Below the pieces are notes generated by a model. It had not been told where the DNA came from and did not search any database. It saw only the letters and a list, made by a program, of their open reading frames with translations. The position numbers and the translations under genes were made by a program. This document shows positions 1-8,416 of a DNA stretch of 64,000 nucleotides, one piece after another (position 1 is the stretch's first letter; each line of letters starts with the position of its first letter). The stretch covers positions 17,810-81,809 of the forward strand of contig JAKVBQ010000013.1 in assembly GCA_022447205.1 (NCBI GenBank). The letters run 5' to 3'. Origin of the DNA: Phycisphaerales bacterium. GTDB lineage: Bacteria > Planctomycetota > Phycisphaerae > Phycisphaerales > SM1A02.

Positions 1-1514
1 AACCACCCGTTCTCGCTCGTCACCTTCAGCCCGCCGATCGGCGCTCCGTTGCCGGGCGCCTCGACGAGCTTCGATCGGATCGGCTCGCCCGCGAGTTCGC
101 CTGCCGTCACGTCATCCGGTGACAGGCGCTTCAACCTCGCCTTTTGTTCATGGTCCGCCGGGGCGCCGATCCTCCGGTACACGGGGCTGCCGAACTCAGC
201 ACCGAGCCGTTGATAGTGTTCGCCGGGGTCGCTTCCGGTCCTCGCCGAGATCTCCGCGGCCAGGAGGCACATGATGAGACCGTCCTTGTCGGTGGACCAC
301 GGAGTGCCGTCGCGTCGGAGGAACGAGGCGCCTGCACTTTCCTCGCCACCGAAGCAGAGCGTGCCTTCGTGGAGGCCCTTCGCAAACCACTTGAAACCGA
401 CGGGCACCTCGTAGGCGTCCCGGCCGAGACGGCCGAGCACGCGGTCGATCATGCCGCTGGTCACCACGGTCTTGCCGACCATCATGTCCGTCGACCAGTC
501 GGTCCTCGTCTCGATGAGGTACTCGATCGCGACCGCGAGGTAGTTGTTCGGGTTCATCAGCCCCCGTCCGGGGACGACCACCCCATGGCGATCCGCATCC
601 GGGTCGGTTCCGAACGCGATGTCGAAGCGATCCTTGAGCGCGACCAGTCCCGCCATCGCCCATTCACTCGAACAGTCCATCCGGATGCGACCGTCCTTGT
701 CGACGTGCATGAAGGCGAACCGCGGGTCGAGTCGGTCGTTGACGATCTCGATGTCGAGTCCGTGCCGTTCGGCGATCGGTGCCCAGAGGGGGAGGCTCGA
801 GCCGCCGAGCGGATCGACACCGATCCTGATGCCTGCGTCCCGGATCAGATCGAGGTCCAGGATCTCCGGCAGCATCTCGATGTAGGGCGCATGGAAGTCG
901 GTCTCGACGAGGCAGGGGTCACCCGATCCGCCGATCGATCTTCTTCGGACCGAGCGATTCCCGTCGACGAGGATCTCGTTGGCTCGATCCTCGATCCATC
1001 GGGTCACCGAGGTGTCCGCGGGTCCGCCGTTGGTGGGGTTGTACTTGAAGCCGCCATCCTCTGGAGGATTGTGCGACGGCGTGATCACGATGCCGTCCGC
1101 GAGACCATCGGTTCGACCGCGGTTGTATTCGAGGATCGCATGCGACATCACCGGTGTCGGCGTCGGCAGTTCGTCTCGCTGCACCATCGTTCGAACGTCG
1201 TTGGCGACGAGCACCTCGCAGGCGGTGCGTTGCGCGCAGGCGGAGAGGGCGTGGGTGTCGACTCCGAGCAGGAGCGGCCCATCGGTTCCGGCGTGCATCC
1301 GGTAGTCGCAGATCGCCTGGGCGATCGCCAGGATGTGCGCCTCGGTGAAGGTGCCGTTCCCCGGTGTGCCCCGATGCCCGCTGGTGCCGAAGATCACGCG
1401 TTCGCCGGGGATGCCCGGGTCCGGGGTGCGATCGACGTACGATCGCCGCAACTCCTCGACATCGATGAGCAGGTGTTCGGGGGCGGGCTTTCCTGCGAGA
1501 TCACTCTGGGCCAT
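1..1514 (-). CDS. pgm: Phosphoglucomutase (alpha-D-glucose-phosphate-specific), C-terminus cut by window edge
   Basis: Interconverts glucose 1-phosphate and glucose 6-phosphate in the cytoplasm, linking glycogen and nucleotide-sugar synthesis to glycolysis. The reading frame shows 504 codons and is open at the left edge; about 40 residues of a 546-residue E. coli-type Pgm are missing. Seen in order: the N-terminal FGTSGHRG motif, the catalytic phosphoserine loop TPSHNPPEDGG, the metal loop DPDADRHG, the sugar-binding GGEESAG and STDKDG segments. The residue pattern follows E. coli Pgm almost throughout, so this is the Pgm rather than the ManB/PMM branch of the family. The ATG at 1514 has a GGAG about 10 nt upstream. 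It is divergent from the DUF3500 gene that starts 56 nt away. Confidence 0.96.
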   Translation of the reverse strand, partial: MAQSDLAGKPAPEHLLIDVEELRRSYVDRTPDPGIPGERVIFGTSGHRGTPGNGTFTEAHILAIAQAICDYRMHAGTDGPLLLGVDTHALSACAQRTACEVLVANDVRTMVQRDELPTPTPVMSHAILEYNRGRTDGLADGIVITPSHNPPEDGGFKYNPTNGGPADTSVTRWIEDRANEILVDGNRSVRRRSIGGSGDPCLVETDFHAPYIEMLPEILDLDLIRDAGIRIGVDPLGGSSLPLWAPIAERHGLDIEIVNDRLDPRFAFMHVDKDGRIRMDCSSEWAMAGLVALKDRFDIAFGTDPDADRHGVVVPGRGLMNPNNYLAVAIEYLIETRTDWSTDMMVGKTVVTSGMIDRVLGRLGRDAYEVPVGFKWFAKGLHEGTLCFGGEESAGASFLRRDGTPWSTDKDGLIMCLLAAEISARTGSDPGEHYQRLGAEFGSPVYRRIGAPADHEQKARLKRLSPDDVTAGELAGEPIRSKLVEAPGNGAPIGGLKVTSENGW

Positions 1515-1569
1515 GTTGTTGCTCCGGGGGACGACAGGATACCTTGGGACACGAGAATGGAGTCACGAC

Positions 1570-2541
1570 ATGATGCGATTGCCGATCCTGCTTCCGACCG
1601 TGTTGATCCTCTTCGGAGCGTCCTCGCCCGCCTCTGGCTGTCAACAGGATGATCGACACGCCGCGGCGACCGCTTTCCTGGAACTGCTCGAGGACGACGA
1701 GCGTGCTTCGAGCCTCCGTGGTTTCGACCATTCGTCACGTCATGGCTGGTCGTTCTTCCCGGTCCGTCGGGAGGCCCTGCGGATCGGTGATCTCGACAAG
1801 GAGGAGCGTGCCGCACTGGAAGCGTTCCTCGGCACCGCCCTGAGCCCCGCTGGAATCGCGAAGCTGAGGGATGTCCTGGTGGTCGAGGCGGTGAGCGATC
1901 GTGGCGGGGGTGTCGTGACCGGTCCCGAGGAGTACCACGTCACCTTCTTCATGAACGAGGATCCGGATGCACCCTGGGCCTGGCGGCTCGAGGGCCATCA
2001 CGTCGCCCTCAACCAGACCATCGTCGACGGGCGGGTCATCTCTTCCACGCCGAGCTTCCTCGGTTCCGCGCCGATCCGGGATCGAAACGGACTGGAACCG
2101 CTGCGTCGCGAGATCGACATCGCCCAGGCGTTGACGAGATCGCTCGACGACGAACTGCGGGCGCGTGCGGTGCATGACAAGGTCCCGCGGGAGATCGTCA
2201 CCGGCATGAAGGTGGACTGGGCAATGCCTGATGCGGCGGGGATCACGATGGCCTCGATGCCGGAATCATCACGCAAGATGCTTCGCGATCTTGCCGAACA
2301 GCATGTCGCGATCCATGCGGATGACGTGAGTCGACCCTTCTTCGAGCGCTGGGATGCGACCGATCCCGCGGGGATCTCGTTCGCCTGGTTCGGTTCCGTC
2401 GAGAAGGACGGTGCGCACGCGTACCGCCTCCAGGGTCCGGGCTGGGTGATGGAGTACGTGAATTTCCAGGGTGGCGCGAACCATGTCCACACCGTCTGGC
2501 GAAACCGGGAAGGTGAGTTCCTTCCGATCGCGGGCCGCTGA
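1570..2541 (+). CDS. DUF3500 domain-containing secreted protein
   Basis: A 323-residue protein with an N-terminal signal peptide (hydrophobic residues 3-16, then SPASGC). The body carries the DUF3500 signature: WRLEGHHVALN around residue 140, then TPSFLGSAP, and a second half with a WFGSVEKDG / YRLQGPGW segment. DUF3500 proteins are widespread in bacteria and have no established activity. The start at 1570 is chosen because it begins the signal peptide and has GGAG 8 nt upstream (AATGGAGTCACGAC); an upstream ATG in the same frame lies inside the divergent pgm gene. Copper ATPase copA follows after 21 nt, so the two may be co-transcribed; a functional link is only inferred. Confidence 0.85.
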   Translation: MMRLPILLPTVLILFGASSPASGCQQDDRHAAATAFLELLEDDERASSLRGFDHSSRHGWSFFPVRREALRIGDLDKEERAALEAFLGTALSPAGIAKLRDVLVVEAVSDRGGGVVTGPEEYHVTFFMNEDPDAPWAWRLEGHHVALNQTIVDGRVISSTPSFLGSAPIRDRNGLEPLRREIDIAQALTRSLDDELRARAVHDKVPREIVTGMKVDWAMPDAAGITMASMPESSRKMLRDLAEQHVAIHADDVSRPFFERWDATDPAGISFAWFGSVEKDGAHAYRLQGPGWVMEYVNFQGGANHVHTVWRNREGEFLPIAGR

Positions 2542-2562
2542 TCCGGAATCGACATCGACGAC

Positions 2563-4779
2563 ATGACCACCGAACAGGACACCAACAACCGGTTGCGCTT
2601 CGAGGTCGATGGCATGCACTGTTCGTCGTGCGTCGCGCATGTCGAGGATGCGCTGCAGTCGGTCCCCGGCGTTGATTCCGCGGCGGTCAGCCTCGCCGAC
2701 TCGACGGCCGACGTCCGGGGCAGCGGGCTCGACGAATCGACGATCGTCGATGCGGTCCGGAATGCCGGGTACGGGGCGGCTCCGATCGCCATCCGCCGTT
2801 CGGTCGCCGAGGAGCGTGACGACCTCGAACGCAGGATGGAGGCCCGGTCCGCTCGCTGGCGGAAGCGCGTCGTCTTCGGCCTCGTCACCTGGCTGCCACT
2901 CGCCTTCGTCCACTGGTTCGGTGGCCTGGTCGGGGTGCCGATGGGTTCACTCGTCGTCCAGTGGGTGATCGCCGGTGTCGCGACGTTGTCCTTCCTCTAC
3001 GTCGGGTCGGCATTCTTCAGTTCCGCCTGGGACGCGCTTCGGGTCCGGACCACCAACATGGACACCCTGGTGTCGATCGGTTCGATCTCCGCCTACGGGT
3101 TCTCGCTCGTCGAACTCATCCTCAGGACGACCGGTTCACAGAACGTCCCGTTGTACTTCGTGGAGGTCGCGGGCCTGCTTGCCTTCATCGCCTTCGGTCA
3201 CTGGCTCGAGGCACGAACGACGTCCTCCGCGGGAAGCGCGCTGCGCAAGCTGCTCTCGCTCCAGCCCGACGAGGTGCTCCGGCTTTCGGGGGCTGATGAC
3301 GACACTGGTGAACTGGTCCGGACCTCCTCGATCCGGCCCGATGACTTCTTCCAGGTCCGTCCCGGTGACCGGGTCGGCGTGGACGGCATGATCATCGATG
3401 GTCGTTCCGCGATGGATGAATCCGCGGTGACCGGTGAGCCGCTTCCGGTGGAACGCGGTCCCGGCGAGCCCGTGACGGCGGGCACCGTGAGCACCAACGG
3501 GCGGCTCGTGGTGCAGGCTTCGACCGACGGGGACTCGACCACCATCTCCCGCATCGCGGAGATCGTCCGGAGCGCGCAGGCCACCAAGACCCGCATGCAG
3601 CACATGGCGGACCGCATCGCCGGCGTGTTCGTGCCGATCGTGCTCGTGGTCTCCGTGGTCACCTTCGCCGCCTGGTGGCTGCTTGGAGGTGAAGGCGGAG
3701 TCGCGGAGGGCATCATCAACGGTGTGACGGTCCTCGTCATCGCCTGCCCGTGCGCCCTCGGACTCGCCACACCCACTGCGGTGATGGTGGGGTCCGGTGC
3801 CGCCAGTACCCAGGGCATCCTGGTTCGCTCGGCGGGTGCGATGGAGTCCGCGGCAGTGATCGACATGGTCCACCTCGACAAGACCGGCACCCTCACTCGT
3901 GGTCAGCCGCGCGTCGAGGATGCGGAGGATGCGGTCCTCGCGCGTGCGGCGGCACTTGCGGCGGGTTCCGCGCATCCGCTCTCCGTAGCAGTGGTCGAGG
4001 CCGCCCGTGAACGGGGATTGGAGGTGCCGCGTGGTGCGGACCTCATCGAACATCCCGGACGCGGGGTGTCGGGCACCGTGGATGGTGTCCAGCTTGAACT
4101 GGTCTCCGCTCGCGTCGTGAGCGAGGAGGGACTGGGTGACGTCGGCAAGATTCCCGAGGGGCGCAGTTGTTCGGTTCTCCTCGAGCATGGTGAGGTTCGT
4201 GGTCGAATCACCTTCTCGGATGAACTTCGACCTGATGCGCCAGCGCTGATCTCCGCGCTGCGGGAGATGGGGATCGAGTCCGGTCTTCTCACTGGAGATC
4301 GCCGGGGAGTCGCGTTGCAGGTGGCACGAGCCGTCGGCATCGACGAGGCCAATGTCCATGCCGATCTTCGGCCCGAGGACAAGGTCCGCCTCGTCAGCGA
4401 GTCGACGGGTCGCGTGGCGATGGTCGGGGACGGGATCAATGACGCCGCGGCGCTCGCTGCGGCGGGTGCCGGCGGTGGGGTCGGGATCGCGATCGGTGCG
4501 GGCACCAACATCGCGATCGAATCCGCGGACATCATCATCCCGGCCGACCGTCTGGTCACGATCGTCGACAGCGTGCGCATCGCGCGTGCGACTCGGAAGA
4601 CGATCCGAGAGAACCTCGTGCTGTCGTTCCTCTACAACACCTGCATGATCCCGGTGGCCGCGTTCGGCCTGCTGGGTTCGTCGGGTCCCCTCATCGCCGG
4701 GGCCGCGATGGGCATGAGCAGCGTCTCGGTGGTGGTCAACTCGCTGCGCATGCGGCACCGGCTGCGCACTCGCGGATGA
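2563..4779 (+). CDS. copA: Copper-translocating P1B-type ATPase
   Basis: Exports Cu+ across the inner membrane using ATP. The 738 residues show one N-terminal HMA domain with GMHCSSC (Cys20 and Cys23), the actuator TGE loop, CPC at 395-397 in the sixth membrane segment, the phosphorylation motif DKTGT (Asp439), the nucleotide-binding SAHP motif and GDGIND at 622-627. The Cu+-specific signatures of the last two helices are present: YN at 691-692 and MxxSS ending at 720. All catalytic residues are intact. It follows the DUF3500 gene and precedes a 39-residue membrane peptide. A FixI/CcoI role in supplying copper to cytochrome oxidase is possible given that small neighbour, but no cco genes are visible. 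Confidence 0.95.
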   Translation: MTTEQDTNNRLRFEVDGMHCSSCVAHVEDALQSVPGVDSAAVSLADSTADVRGSGLDESTIVDAVRNAGYGAAPIAIRRSVAEERDDLERRMEARSARWRKRVVFGLVTWLPLAFVHWFGGLVGVPMGSLVVQWVIAGVATLSFLYVGSAFFSSAWDALRVRTTNMDTLVSIGSISAYGFSLVELILRTTGSQNVPLYFVEVAGLLAFIAFGHWLEARTTSSAGSALRKLLSLQPDEVLRLSGADDDTGELVRTSSIRPDDFFQVRPGDRVGVDGMIIDGRSAMDESAVTGEPLPVERGPGEPVTAGTVSTNGRLVVQASTDGDSTTISRIAEIVRSAQATKTRMQHMADRIAGVFVPIVLVVSVVTFAAWWLLGGEGGVAEGIINGVTVLVIACPCALGLATPTAVMVGSGAASTQGILVRSAGAMESAAVIDMVHLDKTGTLTRGQPRVEDAEDAVLARAAALAAGSAHPLSVAVVEAARERGLEVPRGADLIEHPGRGVSGTVDGVQLELVSARVVSEEGLGDVGKIPEGRSCSVLLEHGEVRGRITFSDELRPDAPALISALREMGIESGLLTGDRRGVALQVARAVGIDEANVHADLRPEDKVRLVSESTGRVAMVGDGINDAAALAAAGAGGGVGIAIGAGTNIAIESADIIIPADRLVTIVDSVRIARATRKTIRENLVLSFLYNTCMIPVAAFGLLGSSGPLIAGAAMGMSSVSVVVNSLRMRHRLRTRG

Positions 4780-4928
4780 TCGCTTCGAACTTGACCACGC
4801 CTCGCCGGGTGTGAACGGGCAATATGCAGAGGCATGGTCCCCTGGCCTCCAGGCACCACCGCCATCACCATCTCGAAAACCCCGGGAGGAACGAGATCCG
4901 GCTTCCTATACTGACACCGGAGGCAGCA

Positions 4929-5048
4929 ATGAACGAAGACATGACCAACCTGGTACCTCTGGCCCTTGGACTCGGCGGCGGTGTCGCCCTCGTTCTCGTG
5001 ATCTGGGCGGTGTTCGCCATCGTGAACAAGATCAAGGGCACCGAATGA
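4929..5048 (+). CDS. Small single-span membrane protein downstream of copA (39 aa)
   Basis: A 39-residue peptide with one hydrophobic helix (about residues 8-32) and a basic-acidic C-terminal tail (NKIKGTE). The ATG at 4929 has a strong GGAGG six nt upstream and a TATACT hexamer at 4907-4912, which would give a very short leader, so it seems to be a real, independently promoted gene. The PLALGL...VIWAVFAIV pattern loosely recalls CcoS/FixS, the small protein encoded next to FixI/CcoI copper ATPases, but the acidic DDL motif typical of CcoS is absent. The product is therefore left unnamed; a role with the adjacent copper ATPase is inference from position only. Confidence 0.6.
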   Translation: MNEDMTNLVPLALGLGGGVALVLVIWAVFAIVNKIKGTE

Positions 5049-5177
5049 CCTCTTTGGCTCCGTCTGGCCCACGAAAAGCCGGTCAAACGCAGATTGCACA
5101 GCTCAGGATCGGCATGTCGCGATCCAGAACGCGGCCACCCTGCACCTGACATCGCGTTGGAGACGAGCAGGGCGTCA

Positions 5178-8162
5178 TCACCCGCCGTCGCAGCCACCCC
5201 AGTAACCCAGCAGCTGGGCCAGGTCGGCGCCGTTGACGGTGCCGCTCTGGTCGAAGTCCGCACTTCCGGATCCACCCCACTGACCGAGGAGCAAGGTGAG
5301 GTCGGCGCCATCGACGGCACCGTTGCCATCGAGGTCACCAGGGCATTGGGTGGCCTGGAACTCGTAGCAGCCCATGTCCACGGTCGCACCGGCGATTCGC
5401 GCCTCCCCGTCGAGATCCAGGTCCCCGTCCAGGATCACCTCGTTCGTGCCCGTATCGATGCAGGGCGAGCCCGAGGCGAGGTGGTAGTCGGAACCATCTT
5501 CGACGAACTTCGGGTCGAGGTCGATGTTGCCGGTTCCGGTGACTCCACCGGCGACGTTCGAATAGGCGACGCTCAAGGTCTGGACGCCGCCACCACCGCC
5601 ACCGCCGATCTCCGGCTGGATGACCGCATCGTTGTTCCAGAGGATGCTGTTCACGATCTCGATCATGCCGCCACCGCCACCGCGGAAGATCGCACCGCCG
5701 CGCTCGTCCGCGATGTTCCCGGTGATCGTGTTGTTCGTCAGCAGGGCGCTGTACCTGAGGGCCATGGCGCCACCCACCTTCGCGGAGTTTCCGATCAACA
5801 GGTTGTTCGCGAAGTAGGCCGGTTCGTTTGCTGGCTCCTCGATGCAGAACACGCCGCCGCCGTCCTCGCTCGCGGAGTTGCCCGAGAAGACGTTGCCCAC
5901 CACCTGAAGCTGCATCGGAATGGCGAACTCGAAGCTGTTGTTGACCGCGAGGCCTCCGCCGTCCTGGTTCGGAGCGGCGTTGTCCTCGATCCGGTTGCCG
6001 AAGATGACCGGGGATCCGTTGCTGACGAAGATGCCACCGCCGGTGTCCGTGGCGGTGTTTCCACGGATCGTGTTGCCGCTGATCACCGGCACATCGCCGG
6101 TCAGGGTGAACGAGACCACGATCCCGCCCCCGTATGTCGCGGTGTTGTCCTCGATCACGTTGTCAACCACGGTGGCGGTCGAGTTGTTGTAGATGAACAC
6201 CCCGCCGCCGGTCTGGTTGTTGCCTTCGGTGTTGTCGTTTCCACGGATGACGTTGTTCCGGATCGTCGCGTCGGCATTGATCGCCCAGACGCCGCCGCGC
6301 GTGCCGCCGGTGACGGTGAAGCCTTCCAGCAGCTGATCGCCGGACTCCGCGTCGTTGAAGACCACGGCGGGACCGTAGAGCGGATCGGCGACGATCGTCG
6401 TCGCGTCGGGTCCGTCCGAACTCACCACGGCGATCGACTTGCCGTCCACCACCACGGAGCCCTGCCAGGTGCCTGGTCCCACCACGACCGTCGAACCTTC
6501 CGGGACGATCCGCGCCGCGCTCGCGATGTCGTTGAACTGGCCCGGCACCGAGTAGGTGCCCGGGATGTAGCACTCGTCCGGGAGTTCGTCGCCGTCATCG
6601 TCGGGGCTCCGCCCGCTGCTCACGTCGCAGAAGTCGTCGATGCCGTTCTCGTTGCAGTCCTCGTAGATGATGACGCCCCGGGTGTCGATTCCCCGGATCA
6701 TCCAGTTCCCGGTGAAGAAGCTTTCGGTGGTTGCGAACTCCACTGCGTTCGCGGAGAGATCGTCGGGATCGATCTCCTGGTTCGCGCCGATGATCCAGCT
6801 CTGGCCGAGGGCGTGCGGTGCGTCGGCGTCGAGGAACCCCGGCCAGCCGTCGGCGGTCTGCACGATGCCGCCGACGAAGAACGAGGTACCCGGTGGTCCG
6901 ATCTGGACATCCGGGATGTTGATCGTGAACCAGGTCTCCTCGGTGAGCTGGACCAGCCGCGTGGCGGAGCTGAGCAGCTGAGCATCGGTCGGATCACCGT
7001 CGCCGTTCGGGTCGGACCAGACACCGACCATGAACGTCAGTCCGTCGTTCAGGTCGTCGATCAGGAGTTCGATCGAGGTGATGGTTTCGATGTCCTCGGT
7101 CGCGATGAACCGGTTCAGCCAGCAGGTCCAGCTTCCGTCGGAACGCACCAGGACCTCTCCGGAGCCATCGTCGTAGACGTAGCGTGCGGGTTCGGCCTGG
7201 CAGGAATCGATCTTCCCGTCCTTGTTGCAGTCGAGGTCCGGTGTCAGGGCAAGGTCGCAGGAATCGGGCACGAAGTTCCCGTTGCAGTCGGACCCCGGTG
7301 TCTCGAGCTCGATGGGGTCGTTGATGCCGTTCCCGTCACAGTCGGTCGGTGTCGCGTCGAGCAGGAAGTCGACGGGCAGGGCGGTCCGGGTGATCCGGAA
7401 TTCGTCGATCGTCCCGCGCACGAACTGGTTCTTGTCGCCGAAGGTGTTCTCATGTCCCCCGATGAGGAGAGGGCCCGCATCGTAGACCTCGGAACCGCTG
7501 CCCCAGGTCGGCCAGTAGGGCTTGATGAAGCTCAGCGTCTCGAAGTCCCCGTCGAGGCCGAATCGGAGGGTCCGGTTCGTGACGTCGTAGACGAGACTGA
7601 CGAAGTGCCAGTCGGTGTCCTCGATGGAGAGCGTGCTCACCACGGTGAAGGTCTGGGTGCCGTCCCCGCACTGGAAGAGCAGTTCTCTTCCCGAGTTTCC
7701 GAGGTCGCCCGCCTGCACCAGGAACCCGTAGTCGAGCTCCGCGCCCGGCGCATTGACCGCCTTCTTCTGGCAGAGCCATTGGCGCTGGTTGCCCCCGTTG
7801 CTGTTGCTCACATGGTCCAGCCGGACCCACGCCTCGATCGAGAAGCTCGTGTAGGTCATCCGGAAGAGATCACTCTCGTCCTCGACCGTGACCAGCCCGC
7901 CGGTGGTGCCATTGATCCATTCAAGGTTGACGGCGCCATCGTTCTGGTACTCGTAGAGGGGGACCTCGTCGACACCCACATCGATGACATGGGTCGCGCG
8001 GGCGTTCATCATGCCGTCTGCGCCGTACGGACCCGAGTCGACGGCGATGGATCCTGCCCCCTCCTCGAACCGCCAGTACCCGGAGACATCGATGCTGTCC
8101 GACCAGGTGATCGTCGTCAGGCTGAGCAGGGCTGCGATCGGGACGAGTGCCATTGTCTTCAT
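5178..8162 (-). CDS. Secreted LamG / parallel beta-helix protein with C-terminal dockerin-like domain
   Basis: A 994-residue exported protein. The signal peptide (residues 1-22) is followed by a LamG-like jelly roll (about 25-270, with FSIEAWVRL and GTIDEFRI), Asp/Asn-rich calcium-type linkers (DCDGNGINDPIE, DCNKDGKIDSC, DCNENGIDDFCD), a beta-sandwich-like stretch (about 335-505), a right-handed beta-helix made of repeated NTATDTGGGIFVSNG-type rungs (about 550-900) and a terminal pair of EF-hand repeats (DLDGNGAVDGADLTLLLGQW and DFDQSGTVNGADLAQLLGYW). It probably sits on the cell surface; ligand and enzymatic activity are unknown. The ATG at 8162 has AAGGAG upstream. The terminal domain recurs in three other proteins of this window. 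Confidence 0.85.
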   Translation of the reverse strand: MKTMALVPIAALLSLTTITWSDSIDVSGYWRFEEGAGSIAVDSGPYGADGMMNARATHVIDVGVDEVPLYEYQNDGAVNLEWINGTTGGLVTVEDESDLFRMTYTSFSIEAWVRLDHVSNSNGGNQRQWLCQKKAVNAPGAELDYGFLVQAGDLGNSGRELLFQCGDGTQTFTVVSTLSIEDTDWHFVSLVYDVTNRTLRFGLDGDFETLSFIKPYWPTWGSGSEVYDAGPLLIGGHENTFGDKNQFVRGTIDEFRITRTALPVDFLLDATPTDCDGNGINDPIELETPGSDCNGNFVPDSCDLALTPDLDCNKDGKIDSCQAEPARYVYDDGSGEVLVRSDGSWTCWLNRFIATEDIETITSIELLIDDLNDGLTFMVGVWSDPNGDGDPTDAQLLSSATRLVQLTEETWFTINIPDVQIGPPGTSFFVGGIVQTADGWPGFLDADAPHALGQSWIIGANQEIDPDDLSANAVEFATTESFFTGNWMIRGIDTRGVIIYEDCNENGIDDFCDVSSGRSPDDDGDELPDECYIPGTYSVPGQFNDIASAARIVPEGSTVVVGPGTWQGSVVVDGKSIAVVSSDGPDATTIVADPLYGPAVVFNDAESGDQLLEGFTVTGGTRGGVWAINADATIRNNVIRGNDNTEGNNQTGGGVFIYNNSTATVVDNVIEDNTATYGGGIVVSFTLTGDVPVISGNTIRGNTATDTGGGIFVSNGSPVIFGNRIEDNAAPNQDGGGLAVNNSFEFAIPMQLQVVGNVFSGNSASEDGGGVFCIEEPANEPAYFANNLLIGNSAKVGGAMALRYSALLTNNTITGNIADERGGAIFRGGGGGMIEIVNSILWNNDAVIQPEIGGGGGGGVQTLSVAYSNVAGGVTGTGNIDLDPKFVEDGSDYHLASGSPCIDTGTNEVILDGDLDLDGEARIAGATVDMGCYEFQATQCPGDLDGNGAVDGADLTLLLGQWGGSGSADFDQSGTVNGADLAQLLGYWGGCDGG

Positions 8163-8180
8163 CGATTGCTCCTTCAGCAG

Positions 8181-8220
8181 TCAAAAATACACTCGGTTCC
8201 ATGAGGAACCGAGTGTATTT
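8181..8220 (-). terminator. Rho-independent terminator downstream of tRNA-Val
   Basis: A perfect 16-bp stem (8185-8200 with 8205-8220) closed by a 4-nt loop. Read on the minus strand it is followed by a run of T (8187-8183), the classical intrinsic terminator form. It ends the tRNA-Val transcript and insulates the beta-helix gene that starts at 8162. Confidence 0.85.
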
Positions 8221-8255
8221 CCAGAAATTGCGGATGGTGCCATGGTCGGCGCAAT

Positions 8256-8328
8256 GGGCGATATAGGACTTGAACCTACGACCTCTGCCATGTGACGGCA
8301 GCGCTCTAGCCAGCTGAGCTAATCGCCC
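8256..8328 (-). tRNA. tRNA-Val (anticodon CAC)
   Basis: Full cloverleaf: acceptor GGGCGAT/ATCGCCC, D-arm GCTC/GAGC, anticodon stem CTGCC/GGCAG with loop GTCACAT giving anticodon CAC, and T-arm with TTCAAGT. Length is 73 nt. The 3' CCA is not encoded. A strong terminator follows. Confidence 0.96.
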
Positions 8329-8416
8329 GGGTCAGTCAGTATACAGGACATGGCTTCCACTCACGATCATCGCTCGTGAAGGCCTCCAAGCGGGTTCTGG
8401 TGCCGCCTGCTGCGGT

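Noticed and set aside
144..1652. Open frame of 502 codons on the plus strand
   Set aside because: It is the antisense of phosphoglucomutase, whose motifs are unmistakable; high GC opens the opposite frame.
3136..4758. Open frame of 540 codons on the minus strand
   Set aside because: Antisense of copA, with no ribosome site and Arg/His/Asp-rich content typical of shadow frames.
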